From NCBI RefSeq assembly GCF_016802725.1, contig NC_052665.1, positions 17,924,501 to 17,988,500 on the forward strand: a stretch of 64,000 nucleotides of DNA. Direction: 5' to 3'. The translations under genes and the position numbers were made by a program. Position 1 is the stretch's first letter. Each line of letters opens with the position of its first letter. The notes beneath the pieces are model-generated. The model saw only the letters and a list, made by a program, of their open reading frames with translations. It was not told the origin of the DNA and did not search any database. The DNA is from Solenopsis invicta (taxonomy: Eukaryota; Arthropoda; Insecta; Hymenoptera; Formicidae). Of this stretch, positions 12,497-27,359 are shown one piece after another.

Positions 12497-15400
12497 GCTG
12501 AGACCCGGTCTGTCGCGCGTGCCATAAAATACGGCATTCGATCGTACGTGTTGCCGCACACGGCGATACGTGACCAGGTCTGCACATCGATTCCGGTTGC
12601 GGGGAATCGATTCCGTCACGGCCGACGATCTCTCTCGCCGCGCAGAGATAGAACACGGTGTCAAAATTTGGCAAACGGCTTAATAATTTCGCGGACAGTG
12701 CAATCGTCACAGTATCGTCTCATCATCGTGATGCACTCGGCCATTCGAATGTCACATGATAATCTAAGCACGCGCCTAAACAAGGACGCACCTGGTGCGT
12801 ACCTAAGAGACAATCACCAAGGAAGCGTAACGTAATCGCACATGAATCCCAAGACAGATCCCTTGGGCCTGTAAGCTAATAATTGCGAGTCGCGCCGTGT
12901 GATCAATATTGGTACTAGAAATACTGACGGTATCTCCGGTAGTGACAGTATCGATTGCGCACAGATAAGACGTGCCTTGTCATTAAAGTAAAATGATGTG
13001 CTTTCTGAAAATAGATGCAGCGTAACTGGGTCAAGACTCGATTTCCCAGTTATACAACACTATAAACTCTTAGACGTTTAATAAACGTCAGGAGATAATC
13101 AGATAAGCATAAGTTTGCGCGTTCATGTAGCAAAGCGTAATTAGTAGCATCGATTATTTTAATATAACTCTATACTTCTGGCGGAGATAATCAAATATAT
13201 GTTTTGCCTCTTTATAATCAGAAATAATTAGATATATCGTTTTATCGCTCTTGTTTTTTTCTTTTTGATAAAGGGCAAAAGTTCGCGCCGTAATCAAAAT
13301 GTGCTTCTAAATTAATATCTAAACTTTAAATATGTACCACTGTTTGAAACAATCTAGATTAATATCTAGATCATACTGCATACAAGTAGTCTAGTAGATT
13401 TAATTGTGTGAAATATTTCACGACGACTGAAAAATTTATTGGTTTATTATCTATTGAAATTGGAGATTTATGGCGAGGGGAAAGAATCTTCCGTCGTTCA
13501 CATGATGCACCTCTTGCGGAACACATAAAAATTGGGCTGTATTGTAACGGTGATATATCGATATATCTGTATCTGTATCAAAGCCGGAAGACGCCGACGG
13601 CAACGTTTTCGCAGAAAGAACTCCACGCTAGGGGTTATCATATCCCTCACTTTTCTTCGCGACGTCTATATACGCTTCGTACATTATATGATAGAAATTG
13701 CCATCCATCCCTGTTCGCGTACCATTTTACGACCGTAACCATCTCGCTCTTAGCTACTGCTCTCGCGCTAACCGTGGCGTTCGTCATCTCTTTTCGATAG
13801 TGAATGCAGCTGTAAGCCAAAGATTTTTACGTCCGTCGATATCGCGGACAATCGCAAGAACCGCGAGACCGCTTTGCGGAATCTCGCTGACCAGCGGACA
13901 TTTCTAAAACGGCTTCTTCTTCGTCGCGTCACCAGCAGGAAATTCGGAAGATAAAATCGGGACGATTGTAAGAGTTCCGGGACATCGCGAAATATATCCT
14001 GCTTGTAAAAGTTTCTGTCTAACAGAAAATAAAAGTCGCTCTAACGATTTTGCTATAATATTTTAAAATAAGCGCAAGTCGTGTCGAAATCGCGACTATA
14101 AACCGCGAGCTATATCCTGCCAGTCTTCACTACGTTTTTATTATCGAAATTTATGACGATTAAACCTAACCTAACTTCGCGACAGACGTTTGTCGTTAGA
14201 CCACCGTCGTTTTATTTGTTTATTTATTCGTGTTATTTACGTTGTGCGGCGCGCGACGCGCGAAACGAGTTCACCAGTTCAAGCGTCAAAAGTCACAATC
14301 GCGCCGCAGATACTTCGTCAACCGTTTTCTGAAACTTCCCTCCTCATCGTTTACTTACGCCTTTGAAATACTTCATTAAGTACTTCGGCGCTACGGTAAT
14401 TACCTGACCATACTGACTAACGTTCAACTTTCCCATTCCTTCCCTCTTCTCACCTACCTTACCCTTTTCTTCAACCCTCTCCTCTTTCGCGCGTCGCGAC
14501 CCACTTTTCCCGGAAACATTAGAATTAGCCGTGAAATTAGCATATTCAGAAGTTTCGCAGTTTAACGGATGAGTCCCACAACGCGCCGAGTTGAGCAACC
14601 TATTATCAAGCCGAGCGGACGTCTTAAAGCAGCTCGTACAAACAATGTAGCCACGTCGTCGTCGTGTCTTCCGGGCAAAAATCTCATTGAGCTAGATGTT
14701 GATTGGACGGGCTGACTTCACGTAAAGTTTGCGAGTGAGAGAGTGCAAATGAGCGTATCCGTTACAGTTGAACGTTAATGCCACGGAGATTATCGAGCTC
14801 GTAATCAGGTGGGACAGACGCAGTGGTAGAGCTCGAGATTAAACAGACGCCTCGAACGAACGCTGCAGACAATCATACCGTGAGCTGGTTGTCCAAAAAT
14901 GGGGAATCGCGCGCGAGAGAGAAAAAGAGAGTAGTGATATTTCTGTTCTAATTTCCATTTTCTTTTTTGCGAATTAAACTTTCTCCCCAAGTCAATTACG
15001 TTAAATTTTATGTCCGCTACGAAGAACTTCAATTATTCTTGAAAGTTTCGAGGGTCACAAAATTTAATATCTTGTTATATAGAAGTATAAATTCAAAACT
15101 AAGTTATAATAATTTACCAAGATTGTATCGAAAATAACGTAATCGTTACGTAATTAATGTTGTTAAGTCATTAAAGCTTCTTGTTACTTCTAGCACACTC
15201 GTGTAAAAGGGTAATCATAAACACGAGAAACAAAAGAGAAAACAATAAATGTACATTATAATAGAAAGCACTAATTGTAAAAAGTTAAAAATAAAAATGT
15301 GAAGAAAACGCGGTATTTCATTAATAATATCCAATCAATGTTGTTCTCCTTTAACATATATTTTCTGAAATTTTAATAATCACCTTCGTGTTCACAATTA

Positions 15401-18400
15401 TTTATTAATAGTAACTTGGGAAAAGATGTAATAACAAGAACTTAGAACTCAATCGATACTTCATTCTTAAGATATTTAATTCTCTGCAAATAAGTAAAAC
15501 TAAATACTTTACCGTGTTAATGAAATTTTCGTGAGAAAGTTCTTTAATATTTAATAAATAGTTTTAGAAACTTCGTAAAAAAACAAAACTTAACAAAAAC
15601 TTTTGTTCTATTTCATAAAGAATAAATAAGCAATCCCCGTATAGTCGCGTATATCTGTGTTACTTTGATTCCGTAGTATTTCTTACTTATAATTAAACGC
15701 CATTGAAAGGGAACTTTTCCCCTTTTTTCGATGGGGGAAAAGTTGGAGTGTTATTGAATGCCTACATTCCGACGGAAATTTGTGTGACTTCAACTGTCAA
15801 TCAGTCAAAACGCACTGAAATACTTGTCTGTTCACAAGTCAGATTCATTCTATCAGCAATTCTTTGGAATGGCGAAACTTTTATCTGTATCGGCTGTCTT
15901 TCTTAATAGATATTTGCCCTGTGTCGCCATACGAAATTATCGTCATGATTCATGTTAAAGATGTATTGTAGAAATTATTTACGTGATTAAAAAAATACTA
16001 TAAATAAAAAGGAATTTATTTCGACACATTTTGGGTGAAATATTTGTATTAAAGGTCCGTTATGGTAATTGAGACTGAAAGGTTTCGCGTATAATTACAA
16101 GGTGAACAACTAACTACAGACGGATTGATCATTTCTTGAAGCTACTGATCCAAGCTCTTTTGGCGTCAGCTGGACCGACTGACAATGAAAGACCGATCGT
16201 CAAAATTGCAATCTACCCTCGACGCTATGATCGAGCGGTGGAAATCGCTGCTTCTTTGCCAAGTACAATTAGCGGTAACTGTCGGCGAGTTAAACTTGTA
16301 ATTAAACTTCTTCTTTAATCGTTCTATGTGATTGGGGCTGTCAGTCGAAAGCAGATTTCGCCACTCATGAGAACTGCGCTCCCGCTGCGATGGGAATTAG
16401 TATGCACCCGTTCAACTTTGAATTCGGTATCTCATTTTGGAAGATACTAATATCTCACAATGGAAACTTCACAGATAGAGCAGTTAGGGATAATGAACTA
16501 CGAAATGAAGACGTTGAAGGGACACTTGATACTCAATAAATTTAATCGCAATTAAAAAGGCGCTTGATAATCAAATCAACTGAAATTTATTTGTGTGAAG
16601 CAAATTACTTGTAAAATAAAATGTATTTATCGACAGAATCGAATTTCAATTATACAACAGAATCAACGAATCCAATAGAGGAGATCTTAATATAATGAAA
16701 ACAATGAAGTTACCTTTAAGCCGTGACCAGCTAAAAGCTAAAAATCTTTTCATTATTACAATCGGAAAACTTTAAGCCCAATTTCAATAGATATTAATTA
16801 AGGATATTATTCATGAATGCAATTCACGTAGAGTGTCATTTAAACTTTCAATAAGAAACGCTATCGAGTTAGAGGATCTTAAAGAATTATTAGCTTCAAA
16901 AATTTTATGTAACATTTTACAATACGTTCCGTTAGTAAGACAAGCAAAAAAAAATTGGTAATAATAAGTTCCTTTTCAATTTATTTTTATGACTATTACT
17001 TTAAAAGAATTGGTTTAATTGGACACACGTCGATGAACGAACGATGCATACGCGCGCAATTTTATTTATTTTTATTCACTTTGCTTGAGTTTCGATAAAT
17101 TTTTCTGTAACGATACTCCGAAGCAATCGCTCGCGATCATTTATAATTGAAAAGCGGTAGCGCGCACTTCTCTATTGTTGTAAAAGAGTGCGCGGAAGTG
17201 ATCGGATTAACTTCCATTTTTACTTTGCTGGTATCTCGATTCTCGATGACAGCACTCTGCCGCTGCTTCAAATCGTCGCTTGTTTTTTCGAAAAAAAATC
17301 CAGATTTCATGGAAATTCGTGTCACTCTTGTTATGCCGTGGAGATTTCGCGCACATGCCAACTTCATGTGAACTATGAAAGTCCAAATTTTTCCGACTTT
17401 GTCCTCCGTACTCCGATTTTATCGTATATGTACTGGGCTACCCAAATTTGTCGCTGCATTTTTCTTCATTCCGCACAATTTTGTATGTTTCTATTACGCT
17501 TTTACTGTTTCACTCTTCTAGTAAGTTTTACATTTTTATGTATCGAAATCTTTTTATCTAATTAAATGCTGAATATATGTATATATTAATTACGGGACCG
17601 TGATTCCGCGCCAGCTTTTCAGAAACATTTACTAAGAACAGTCCAAATAGAGTCAATAGATTCAGGCGTGAAGGAGCAATTGACGATATTGGATCAAGTA
17701 GTGAATTAGTTTGTCGAGTTCGAGCGCGGTACATAATTGAGTCTAACTTCGCGGTGAAGTCTGTCAGCAGGTCGAAACTCTGCCTAATGGCAGTATAGAC
17801 GTCGTACAGCCTTCATGGTGAGTAATGGCTAAATCTATTGAGCCTACATGTCACTCGCCTAGAGTCGCGTCGCGGAGTTGACTGAGTGTTATTAAACTTC
17901 GGACTTAAAGAAGTATGAGCTATTAGAGAACATATTAGTAACGAAGACGCAAATATCTCAATTTAATACTTGAGCAACCGTGAAACTCAAGATTAAACGC
18001 ATACTTTACAAGAAATTTATGACATTATGTAGAATTGTGAAAATTAATAGATTAAAACGGGGCAATTACTTTGATTCATTCTCATTTTCTCAAAAATAAG
18101 TTTTTAATATAAATAATATAAAAAGGGTAAAATATGCCAATAGAAAGAACCGTAATAAATCAACTTTTACTATAATAATAAAAAGGTGCAGAATATTTAG
18201 CATTAATAATAATTTTTACATATTTTTTGTTTACAACGGAAATTTCGCGTGTATTATAAATCATGTGCACGATTGCCGTTAACGTTAACGTTATTCCCCA
18301 TATTTTATCGCTGCCCAGTATCCACGTGGAAAAGCAGCGCACCTTAGCAGACCTCCTTCCTGGGAGATAAATTTTCAACCGCGCAAGGGAACGCCGTGTC

Positions 18401-21400
18401 ATAGTATAAAACGACACCGGTTCGAACGGCGTTATCCTTTCAAAAACTACGACGTCCTCGTTACCTTCCCATCAGTCCGATCGTAAAATGAGATCCGCTT
18501 CGACACCATTTTTCCGAAGAACGCCGTCATTCGACTGCCCATTGTGCCAGGACTGTCGGCACGATCGAGGATCTCCCAAACGTCATCTCGAATCCCGAAA
18601 CGCGCGACAGCCCTACCGGCGCGATGGTCAAGACCTGAGTTTTCTCACATACGTGACGACATTCTGGGACATTTCGTGGTAATTTCATTGGCCGAGGGTC
18701 GAGTCGCCGTTGCCGGGTTCGCGAGCGCATCGTCTCTTTTAATATTTCCTGCTTTTTGTGCAGACAGTTATTTGATTCCGTCCCTCGTCTCTTTTTTTAC
18801 TAGTTATACAACTCATTATGTTGTCGAGATGCATAGTCTAGCGCACAAACGTACAACTCCACCACAACATCATAGCTAATCTTTTTGCGAGATATGTGGA
18901 AAATTCGACGAAATTGAAGTAGAGTGGAAATTTGCGTAGAATAAATTATTTGCAAATTTATTTATGTACATACAACTACCTCATCAATTTATATTAAAAA
19001 ATATATATAAACTGCACAACAAGAGATAAATTTACCAAATACCGATTATGATTCGTGTGAATGAATCCAATGGATTAAAAAAATAAACACTATTATTTTT
19101 ACATGTAACGTACACATTGCGTGATATGTACGTATGCGTTACACGTACATACTGTATGTACATACTACATATATAAAATATTGATCGAGAGTTGGACCAG
19201 TCTACCTGCTCCTTTACTGCTTTTCCAAGCTATACTATATAGTCGCGGCTTCCACAAAATTCAAAAGTCGATATATCGAAGTAGTAACAAGCGACTCCCT
19301 CGTGACACAGACTGGTGTCTCTAAGGACGTCTTCCCACATCCGTTCTCTCTTACCCCTCCTCTCTCCTCCCAATTTCCGTGGTCCCGTGGACCTCACCAG
19401 GGATATCTCCCAGCAATAAAAGTGCGACGTACTAACTTCTGTGTTCGTCTTAAAAGTGCGGTCGCACCGTCGGTGGATTTTATGGAGCAGCGAGGGTCAA
19501 CGGGATGGGTGACGAGGGTTGGTACTTTCGTCGGGGGCGGTGCCCCTTTAAACACGACGGGAAATCTTGTTTCGCGCAATGCCACGAAGATTTGCGGCTA
19601 CGAAAGACGGCGAGGGAGAAAGAGAGGGAAAGAGAAGAGGGACTGTGTTCCGGAAAATTATGGTGACCGCGGGAAACGAACACGCGCGATTTATGTTGAA
19701 CATTCGCGCGCCGCGTCTCTGTTGCCCGCTGATTACTCGAGGAAGGAATGAGACAGAAAGACTCGGCGAATTGGAAGAGAAATTATAATGCGGATACACG
19801 CTTCCTACGCGACGTTGTTACATGGAGTGTTTCGTCGAATGAGAAACTCGTCAGAAGAAATGTTGCATTATATTTCCACTAGTAGAATACGGTAGAAACG
19901 AAGTTCATGGTTTAATTTTTTACGATAGTACGATATTTCTGTGTGTTCGCGTATTAATCTACGTTTTGTAAATTAATTTAAACCGAGATAACCTCGGACC
20001 TTATAAAATTAATTTAAATTTATTTAATAAATATTTGCGCACATTGCTTGCGAGTAAAAAAAAAATTATGTGTATTGAAATTTATCCGCGCGTACTTCAG
20101 AACTAAATTAATTAGTAGTACTAACAATAAGTGAGAAGAGGTCATCTTGATTTCATTGTCACATCATGCAGATTCATTTATGCATCGTGGCCCTGCAAGT
20201 TACATAGCGCATCGATATATTCATAAAAAATTCAATCCACCTGTCACTTCGAGCTGGGTTTACGATCGTGTGACAAGGAATCGTTCTAGAAACAGAGAAC
20301 GTTCTCTCAGCGACTATGGAAAAAAGTCCATCGGTATTTGCTTTCACCCGATGCAGAAATCTTGTTTACCCCATGTCGCGCGATACACGTGCAGCCGGTG
20401 ACTTGTTTTGCCGGATGTAACAATTTTCCTTGTTCAAACAGATGCGAAAGCCGCCCCGTTCTGCCATATCACTCGTCCATGACATTTCAGTTATTAAATA
20501 TACTGGCGAGTTACGTGATCGACGTTTTTCACGTTACGCTGACGTTCACCAAGAGAGCCAAATAAAAATAGAGAACGAGAATAAAGATTGCATTAGTTAT
20601 TTATCGTTCAGCATTTTGTTCATTCGCATAAAATCGACTAAAATCTTCAAATTGTAATAAAAATAGTATACGTAACTTTGCGTAAAAATAAACTACGTAC
20701 TAGCTATTTATGGTACTCTACTCTTATAATAACGTAATCTATATAAAATAATCCCAGATAAAAAATCTATACAAGGTATTTTTCTTAACTTAATCATTTA
20801 GAATATCTCTCTGCTTCTAACGATACGAAAAAGTATCAAAAAAAGTTACTCGTTTCAAGGGACAAATATTATGATAGATAATATTTTTTTTACGAACATA
20901 TTATTTTACAAAATTCCAAAATCAACATTTTTTTTAATGGGATAGCATATTTTCATTAACGTAAAAAATCACATTTAAATGTAATTTCTTTTATGTTTAA
21001 GTCATCTTAATATCCACGCATTCTGTACAAATTTATTCTTTATGAATTACGTTACTACATTAATAAAAATGTGCCATCTCGGTTAAAAAAAATGTTAATT
21101 ATCTCTAAATGATCGCGAATTATAGAATATATCCTGTATAATGGATAGAATACAAATTACAATTTCTGATGCTTTGAGATTGTCAAAAACAATTTTTAGG
21201 CGGGCTTTGATACAATTAATAAAAGTCCTATTTCAATTCCTCAAGAATCATATAAAATTTCTGTAATTATATTAATCTCATGGAAAAATGAATTCTCCAA
21301 TTGACTCACTCAGTTTGCTCTTGTAACATCGTAATAAAACACGAAAGTATTTGCACAAACATATACCATCATTCCCGTGAAATTTCTAATTCAACGGGTA

Positions 21401-24400
21401 GTTAGAGTACGGAAATGACAGTATCCATTGGGACTTGAAAGTAATTCAATCGCGGACAGCCCACCTCGTAATGTTGTTTCTGCACGTTTCTTTGAACTGT
21501 CCGCACGGAGGACTTTCAGAAACTAATTAGTAAACGGCGAGTCAAAACGATCGTTTAACTTTGTAACAATGTGAAACCGGTGAATCTTGCAATTAACCAC
21601 CGCCGCTTCTCGCTGGCGTTTCTCAAATAAAATTTGCTACGACGAAGAATTTCGTAATTCAACTTTAAAATTCTCTCATTATTGTACAGATCCGTATTAA
21701 ATTACATTATCATTATAAACGATTTAAAATAACATAAGGATTTTTTCGTAAAATAGATACATTTTCAAAGCTTTTTGTAGTAAAAATTGGGTAAAATATT
21801 AAGTCTCTTAGCATTTAAATATAAATATGTGTTTTACGATCATTGAAACATTAATGGAATAATATTAAATATCTAAAATAATTTTGCAATCATATATCGC
21901 AATCGTGTATCCCAGTTTTCATTTTATGTTAAAATTTATTTAACATTTTATGTTAACATCATTTATATAATAAAATAAAATTCAATGCTAAAACTAAATG
22001 AAGCATAAAATGCATGTGTGAATATGACTCAATATCAATATCGTCGAAATATTTCAACTGTTAACATTCTCACCTAATTTTCTCCCCTAAAAAAAAAAAA
22101 CTAAAGCTCACAAACAGATGTACTTTCATTAGAAAATGCAATTGTAAAAAAAGACTTAACAACTAAAGCATCTCCCAAATAAGTGCATCGAAGTTTAAGT
22201 TACTAATGAAAATATATTTGCATACTGATGGCGGCACGATTCCACTCGTCATATGATTTATGCGGCTTAACAGGTATGTTATTACGCAGGAGAATTTCAA
22301 ATTTGCACTTACTGGAACGAGATTATTTCCACGCATGGAGATATAGAAACTCGATGAGCGATATTAATCAATAACATCGTAATGTACAATGTGATAATGT
22401 AATGTGAATGTACGATTTGTAAAATATTAATTTTGTATTAATTTACCTGTTAATCCAACCTGCACTTATCTTTTCTCTTTGAAAATTAAAGACATACACA
22501 CACAATTAAATAAAATTTTATTTATCATGTATAAAAATATATACGACTTGTAATAATTTATAATATAATAAATCCAAAACATTTTAGAAAACAACTGTGC
22601 GTGTTGTAAACACATGAAAATTAATAACGACTAATTTCGTAATTAAAATAAAACAATAAATAATAAATTGTTCATTCATAATTGCCTCGACATTGCCCAA
22701 TGCCTTTCAGGCAATCTCCTCTCAGATTCCTTTGTTGCACAATTCACTCGCGAAAATACGGTTAATTACGTTCGCATGGTACGTTCGATACTAATCGCAC
22801 ACATTCATTTATTATTAATAAACCTCCGACGTATTATACCAGTGGCAATTCTGTGTATCACTCGGAATTACTCAATCCTTAAAAGAATGATAAACATACT
22901 GTAATAAAACTTGGAAAAAATTTTAAAGGCAATATTAATTAAAAGTCAATTATTAAAGTGTTGATAATCATTCTAAATATCGTGACAAAAGAACTACTTA
23001 CAATTCTGAGTTTATCATTTCAATACTTTTAAACAAATAAATTATGAAGTATCTTTTTCGATAGTCATTATTACGAATCATTAAGTTAACTACCAGAAAT
23101 TACACAATAAGCATAAATTGATAATGTATTCATTTCTAAAGAATAAAAACTTATTCTCTTACTAACCGCGACGACGCGACATTCCGAAGAGTAATGTGTC
23201 ATACATAACTATGCCATTCGTCCTTTTCTCTCCGGAACTGTCCTTTTTTCAGAGCGTCCGGGGGAATTTTCCGAAGGCATCCGAAATAATTAATGTGATC
23301 TTAATTAAAATTAAAAGTTGAATTTTTTTTTACTAATTTATGATGTGTAATTGCAAAATAAAAACCAGTAGTATTAATCATTTTTTATTAATGGATTCTT
23401 TATGTTTTACATTTATGTACTTTATTTATTTTATTGGTATTTTAAAAATATAAAAACACGTAGGTACGTTCTAAATGTACAATAAAATTTTCTATTTATT
23501 CTTTTTTAAAAAAATATTCTGTATTTATTTATTTTTCAGCTTAATAATGCTCTTTGCTTTAACTGTAAATATTAATGAATAATTACGTGTGAAATAATGA
23601 TTAATTGGCTATTCTGACAAATTTTACTAATCTACACACATTTTTGTATGTATCTGGAGTTACAAAAAATGTTTCAAGTTTTTGGCCTGTAAGTTTCAGT
23701 TTTTAAAACTTTAACATGACAATCCTACAGAACATCTCATGCCAGATAAAACAAAAAACGATCTCAAAAACACAGCGCGCATTAAGTCGTAAAAAAATAT
23801 GCTATAAGTATGTGTATATATATTTTATGGTTAAACATCGATATTAATAGAATTCAGCGAATAAAACATTATTTTGAATTTTAATTATTAAATTATTATC
23901 TGTTTCATTAATTGCTTGGTTTTTAGTTGCAGATTTGCTGTTACAGATAGGGATACATTAAATATTGGATAACGTATTATACAACACAGTCGCATGGTAA
24001 AATCGCATAATATTTAAATGAAAAATTAACACACCATTAGATAAAGTCAAACTTTAGATATCAATTATTCTCTTAATCAAATCACAATTAATAATATCAC
24101 ATACAATTGTTAAATTAATCCAAAATGGATTTATCCAAACAAAAAATTTGTTCAGTAGTCAATTATTAAGACGCTTTGCGTCAAAACTGAACAGCCACGA
24201 CGCATATGGGCATAGATGGAAAAGAACATTTGCATCTTTCAGCATTCGAGCGTCCCATCATCCCTGCATTTTTCAGCATTCGGGTGTCGTATTACATATA
24301 TATGTATCTAGTCCCAAGATGGTGGTCGAATTTCCTTGCGACATTACTTATGGTTAGGAGATCGAGAAATCCTATGAAGGGATTCTTCGTATTCTCCGGT

Positions 24401-26126
24401 CTTACCTTTATCTAGTATAAAAAAAATTCGATCGCACATATGTTCGTACGCAACTCCCATACAATATTTTCCATTTTTACACGAAATTCAGAGATCTAAA
24501 AAGATCAATATTTAAAATCGTGAAATAAAAGTTTTAACAATTTATAAAATATTTGTTGTAATTAATTCAACATATGCACGATATTTGTATTAAATTCAAA
24601 ACGTAAAAACAAAATACGAAATTTTTACCTTTAATAATATTATTGTATACAACTGTATTTTGTACTATTATTGATTGTTGCATTCATTGTATATATAAAC
24701 AAAAAGATATTATAAACCGATTACATTTACCTCATTTAATTGACTGCATTATATTTTTCTTAAACTTGCTATCGCCAGATAAAGTTCTTACTTCCCAAAT
24801 TAACCTTGATTCTTGGTCACCTTTTAGTATCGCAAACAATTTTTTAACTTTATAAAACAAAACCATACGCGTGATTGCTGTCAAAGAAACGCATATTCTA
24901 CAATTAAAAGGTCTGGAAAAGAACTGAATTCGATTCGCCTGAGGCCGCTACAATCGCGCGACGCGTTTGCTGCATGAGAAAGCGCGGCAAAATTTTACAT
25001 TGTCCCCGCATACGTTCTGCGTTCCAAAAATTTTTCATTGGCTTTCGAACCTCCCTCCGATCACGAAAAGTATTGAAACGCACTGGTGGAAGCGGTTTTT
25101 TTTTATCTTCATGACAGATAGGTTTAAAATAAAGAAAAAGAGAGAAAACAATATCGCGAGCAAAACTGGTTTAAGTTATGCCTCTATTAAGAGCATTAGC
25201 CCTTAGGTGTGACGCATTATTTAAAGCAGAGAATAATCCATACTCTATCGATTAAACTGAATTTATACCTGAATTTGCTATTAAAAATTTTTCAAAAATA
25301 TAATCATATTGCGTATGACTGTATTTCTTTTTATATTTATTACATTGTTTTTAAGTCTATTCTACGATCGATCTTCACTAAGCGTTCCTTGTTTGAAGAG
25401 AGGTGTCCATAATTTGCTAAAATCTTTTCCATTTGCAGAGAATATGTCGATGCATAATCGCTTCATTCAGTAATTATTTCAACGCACGTTTCAATAAAAT
25501 TTTTATTTTTTTCAAGATAATTGCGTCGTGTGAACGTATATTTTAGCAGCTCTATTTACGTGTTCGTATCTCATTAATACTTCGATAATCGCCGGATGGT
25601 TTATAAAGCGAAAAAGTGGCAGATTTTGAAAAGGGTTTTGCATATTTTATAACAAAATGCTTGCAGCAGATTCTTAATTATTCAAATTGAACGAGCGTGG
25701 CGTATAATACTCCGGCCAGCAAGTTTTTAATTTGATCGAAAAATAACATCTATCATTATTAATCATCTGTAAATTAATTAATGCATGCGCAATTTCATAC
25801 ACAAGGACTGTTTTTCCCGTAATTTCTCAAATTCCTTGACGTTAATGTTTTACATTATGCTTTATATATATATGTATTACATGTTTTTATATCGTTCACA
25901 TGTGAACGAGTAGAAATATGCTACATTAATTTATAACTTTAAAACATGATATTGCGTATTTCAGCAAAATTTTTATCATGCGGGTGTTGTCACATAAAAC
26001 GCTATAAAATACGAAATGCTGGTGTAAAAAAACCGTTTCACATTTTAGATCTACAAATATATGAATACAGAGTGTTCTAAAATTTGCGAATCAAAGTTCT
26101 ACAGCAAAAAAGTACTCGAAAAATTA

Positions 26127-26145
26127 AAGAGAGAAAGAGAGAGAG
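26127..26145. repeat. Short (GA)n tract beside an inverted-repeat element
   Basis: AAAGAGAGAAAGAGAGAGAG directly precedes the left arm of the element starting near 26148. Confidence 0.7.
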
Positions 26146-26147
26146 TC

Positions 26148-26362
26148 AAATATTTGTAGATTTCTATTTCAAGAAGTAGTTTTTGAAATATAAGAATTTA
26201 AAGCTGACCGTTCAAAGATTACGTTTATACGGTCACTACCGTTCGAGCGGTAGTATTAGTGGTTCACGAACACATGCGACTGTCTAAACATAGTTTGTGA
26301 TTGGCAAACTTTATATCTTTATATCTCAAAAACTATCATTCGAAAGGAAAATTTACAAATAG
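26148..26362. mobile_element. ~215-bp inverted-repeat (MITE-like) element
   Basis: The left arm (26148-26209) contains ATTTGTAGATTTC, GTAGTTTTTGAAATATAA and TTTAAAGCTGACC. The reverse complement of the right arm (26302-26362) contains ATTTGTAAATTTTC, ATAGTTTTTGAGATATAA and ATAAAGTTTGCC in the same order, so roughly 60 bases pair at about 75% identity. The middle holds a short stem, ACTACCG-TTCGAG-CGGTAGT. No terminal duplication could be fixed. Confidence 0.6.
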
Positions 26363-27179
26363 CAAAAATAGCACATTATAATATTTTAATTCACGAATAT
26401 CATCATGTATACATATAAAAATCTAATATTTGTAACGGAAAAATTTTAGAAATTTAATATTGTACGATCCATTTTTATGTCCAATACAATCATAATCTCA
26501 GAGCGGCGCATTAAAGATTTCTCGTAACAATCTCTATTAGATTTTTCTGGGACGACTTCGTTTTTATATTCGTTCCGATCTTTGTGCAATGCGTTATCAC
26601 GACGATGCTCCGCTCCGTAGCCGCGCAAAATTACAGGAAAAAGAGATACGGAGCGAAACGCTCATTTCGTTAAAAGGCTACGTCCGCATCTTGAGCTCTT
26701 CTTGTTCTTAATGGGTCACTCGATCCGCCTAGTGGAACGGAGCTCCGGGGTAAGAACCGCTTCGCAAACCGGCCTGTAACAAAGTGCTGCTCTCGTACGG
26801 ATCGCGGCGTGCATCCCGATTTCGTGTCATTCGCGATGCATCCCCAGGCTTTCCACGCCTCGGTCGACCTCGTATCGTACTCGACATGTATCTACGATGA
26901 GTGCTTTCCATGAAAGCTACTATGCACAAAGACCATACCCGGAGCAATTAAGGCTATCCAGACTGCAATACGCAGCGCATATAATAGAATTTGTATAAAT
27001 TTACAAATAAATTTCTAATGCAAAATTTTTTTTATTTTAAATTATTATTCAAAAAAATAGTGCGATCATCCTATCAAAAAAATATTCATAGGTATCAATA
27101 TGTTGACAAGAAAAAGTGAACACTGAATTATTGAAAATCGTATTTGTGAAAAAATACACAAATATTTTTCTGTGTACAA

Positions 27180-27359
27180 CTCTTATAGAAATTTAATATT
27201 GATAGTAATAAATTAGCGAGTAATTTAAGTAATATATTACTTATTTTAAATAATTTAAAATAAGTAATATTGTCAGTACTTTTAATACTCAAAATAAGTA
27301 ATATATTACTTAAATTAATTGTCAATTTAATACTGTTAATATTACATTTCTATAAGAAA
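27180..27359. repeat. ~180-bp near-perfect hairpin with 24-bp perfect core
   Basis: A 24-base block at 27224-27247 (TTTAAGTAATATATTACTTA, then TTTT) has its exact reverse complement at 27291-27314. Pairing continues outward with few mismatches to TCTTATAGAAAT (27181) and ATTTCTATAAGAA (27358). A third partial copy of the core (AAAATAAGTAATATT) sits in the 43-base loop. Each core half is itself palindromic (AAGTAATATATTACTT), so the region can fold in several ways. It is probably a MITE or foldback remnant. Confidence 0.8.

Noticed and set aside
14164..14174. CCTAACCTAA, resembling the insect telomeric TTAGG repeat
   Set aside because: Only two units are present, which is expected by chance and not an interstitial telomeric array.
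18414..18427. GGTTCGAACGG, resembling a tRNA T-loop (B box)
   Set aside because: No matching A box, acceptor stem or cloverleaf could be built around it.
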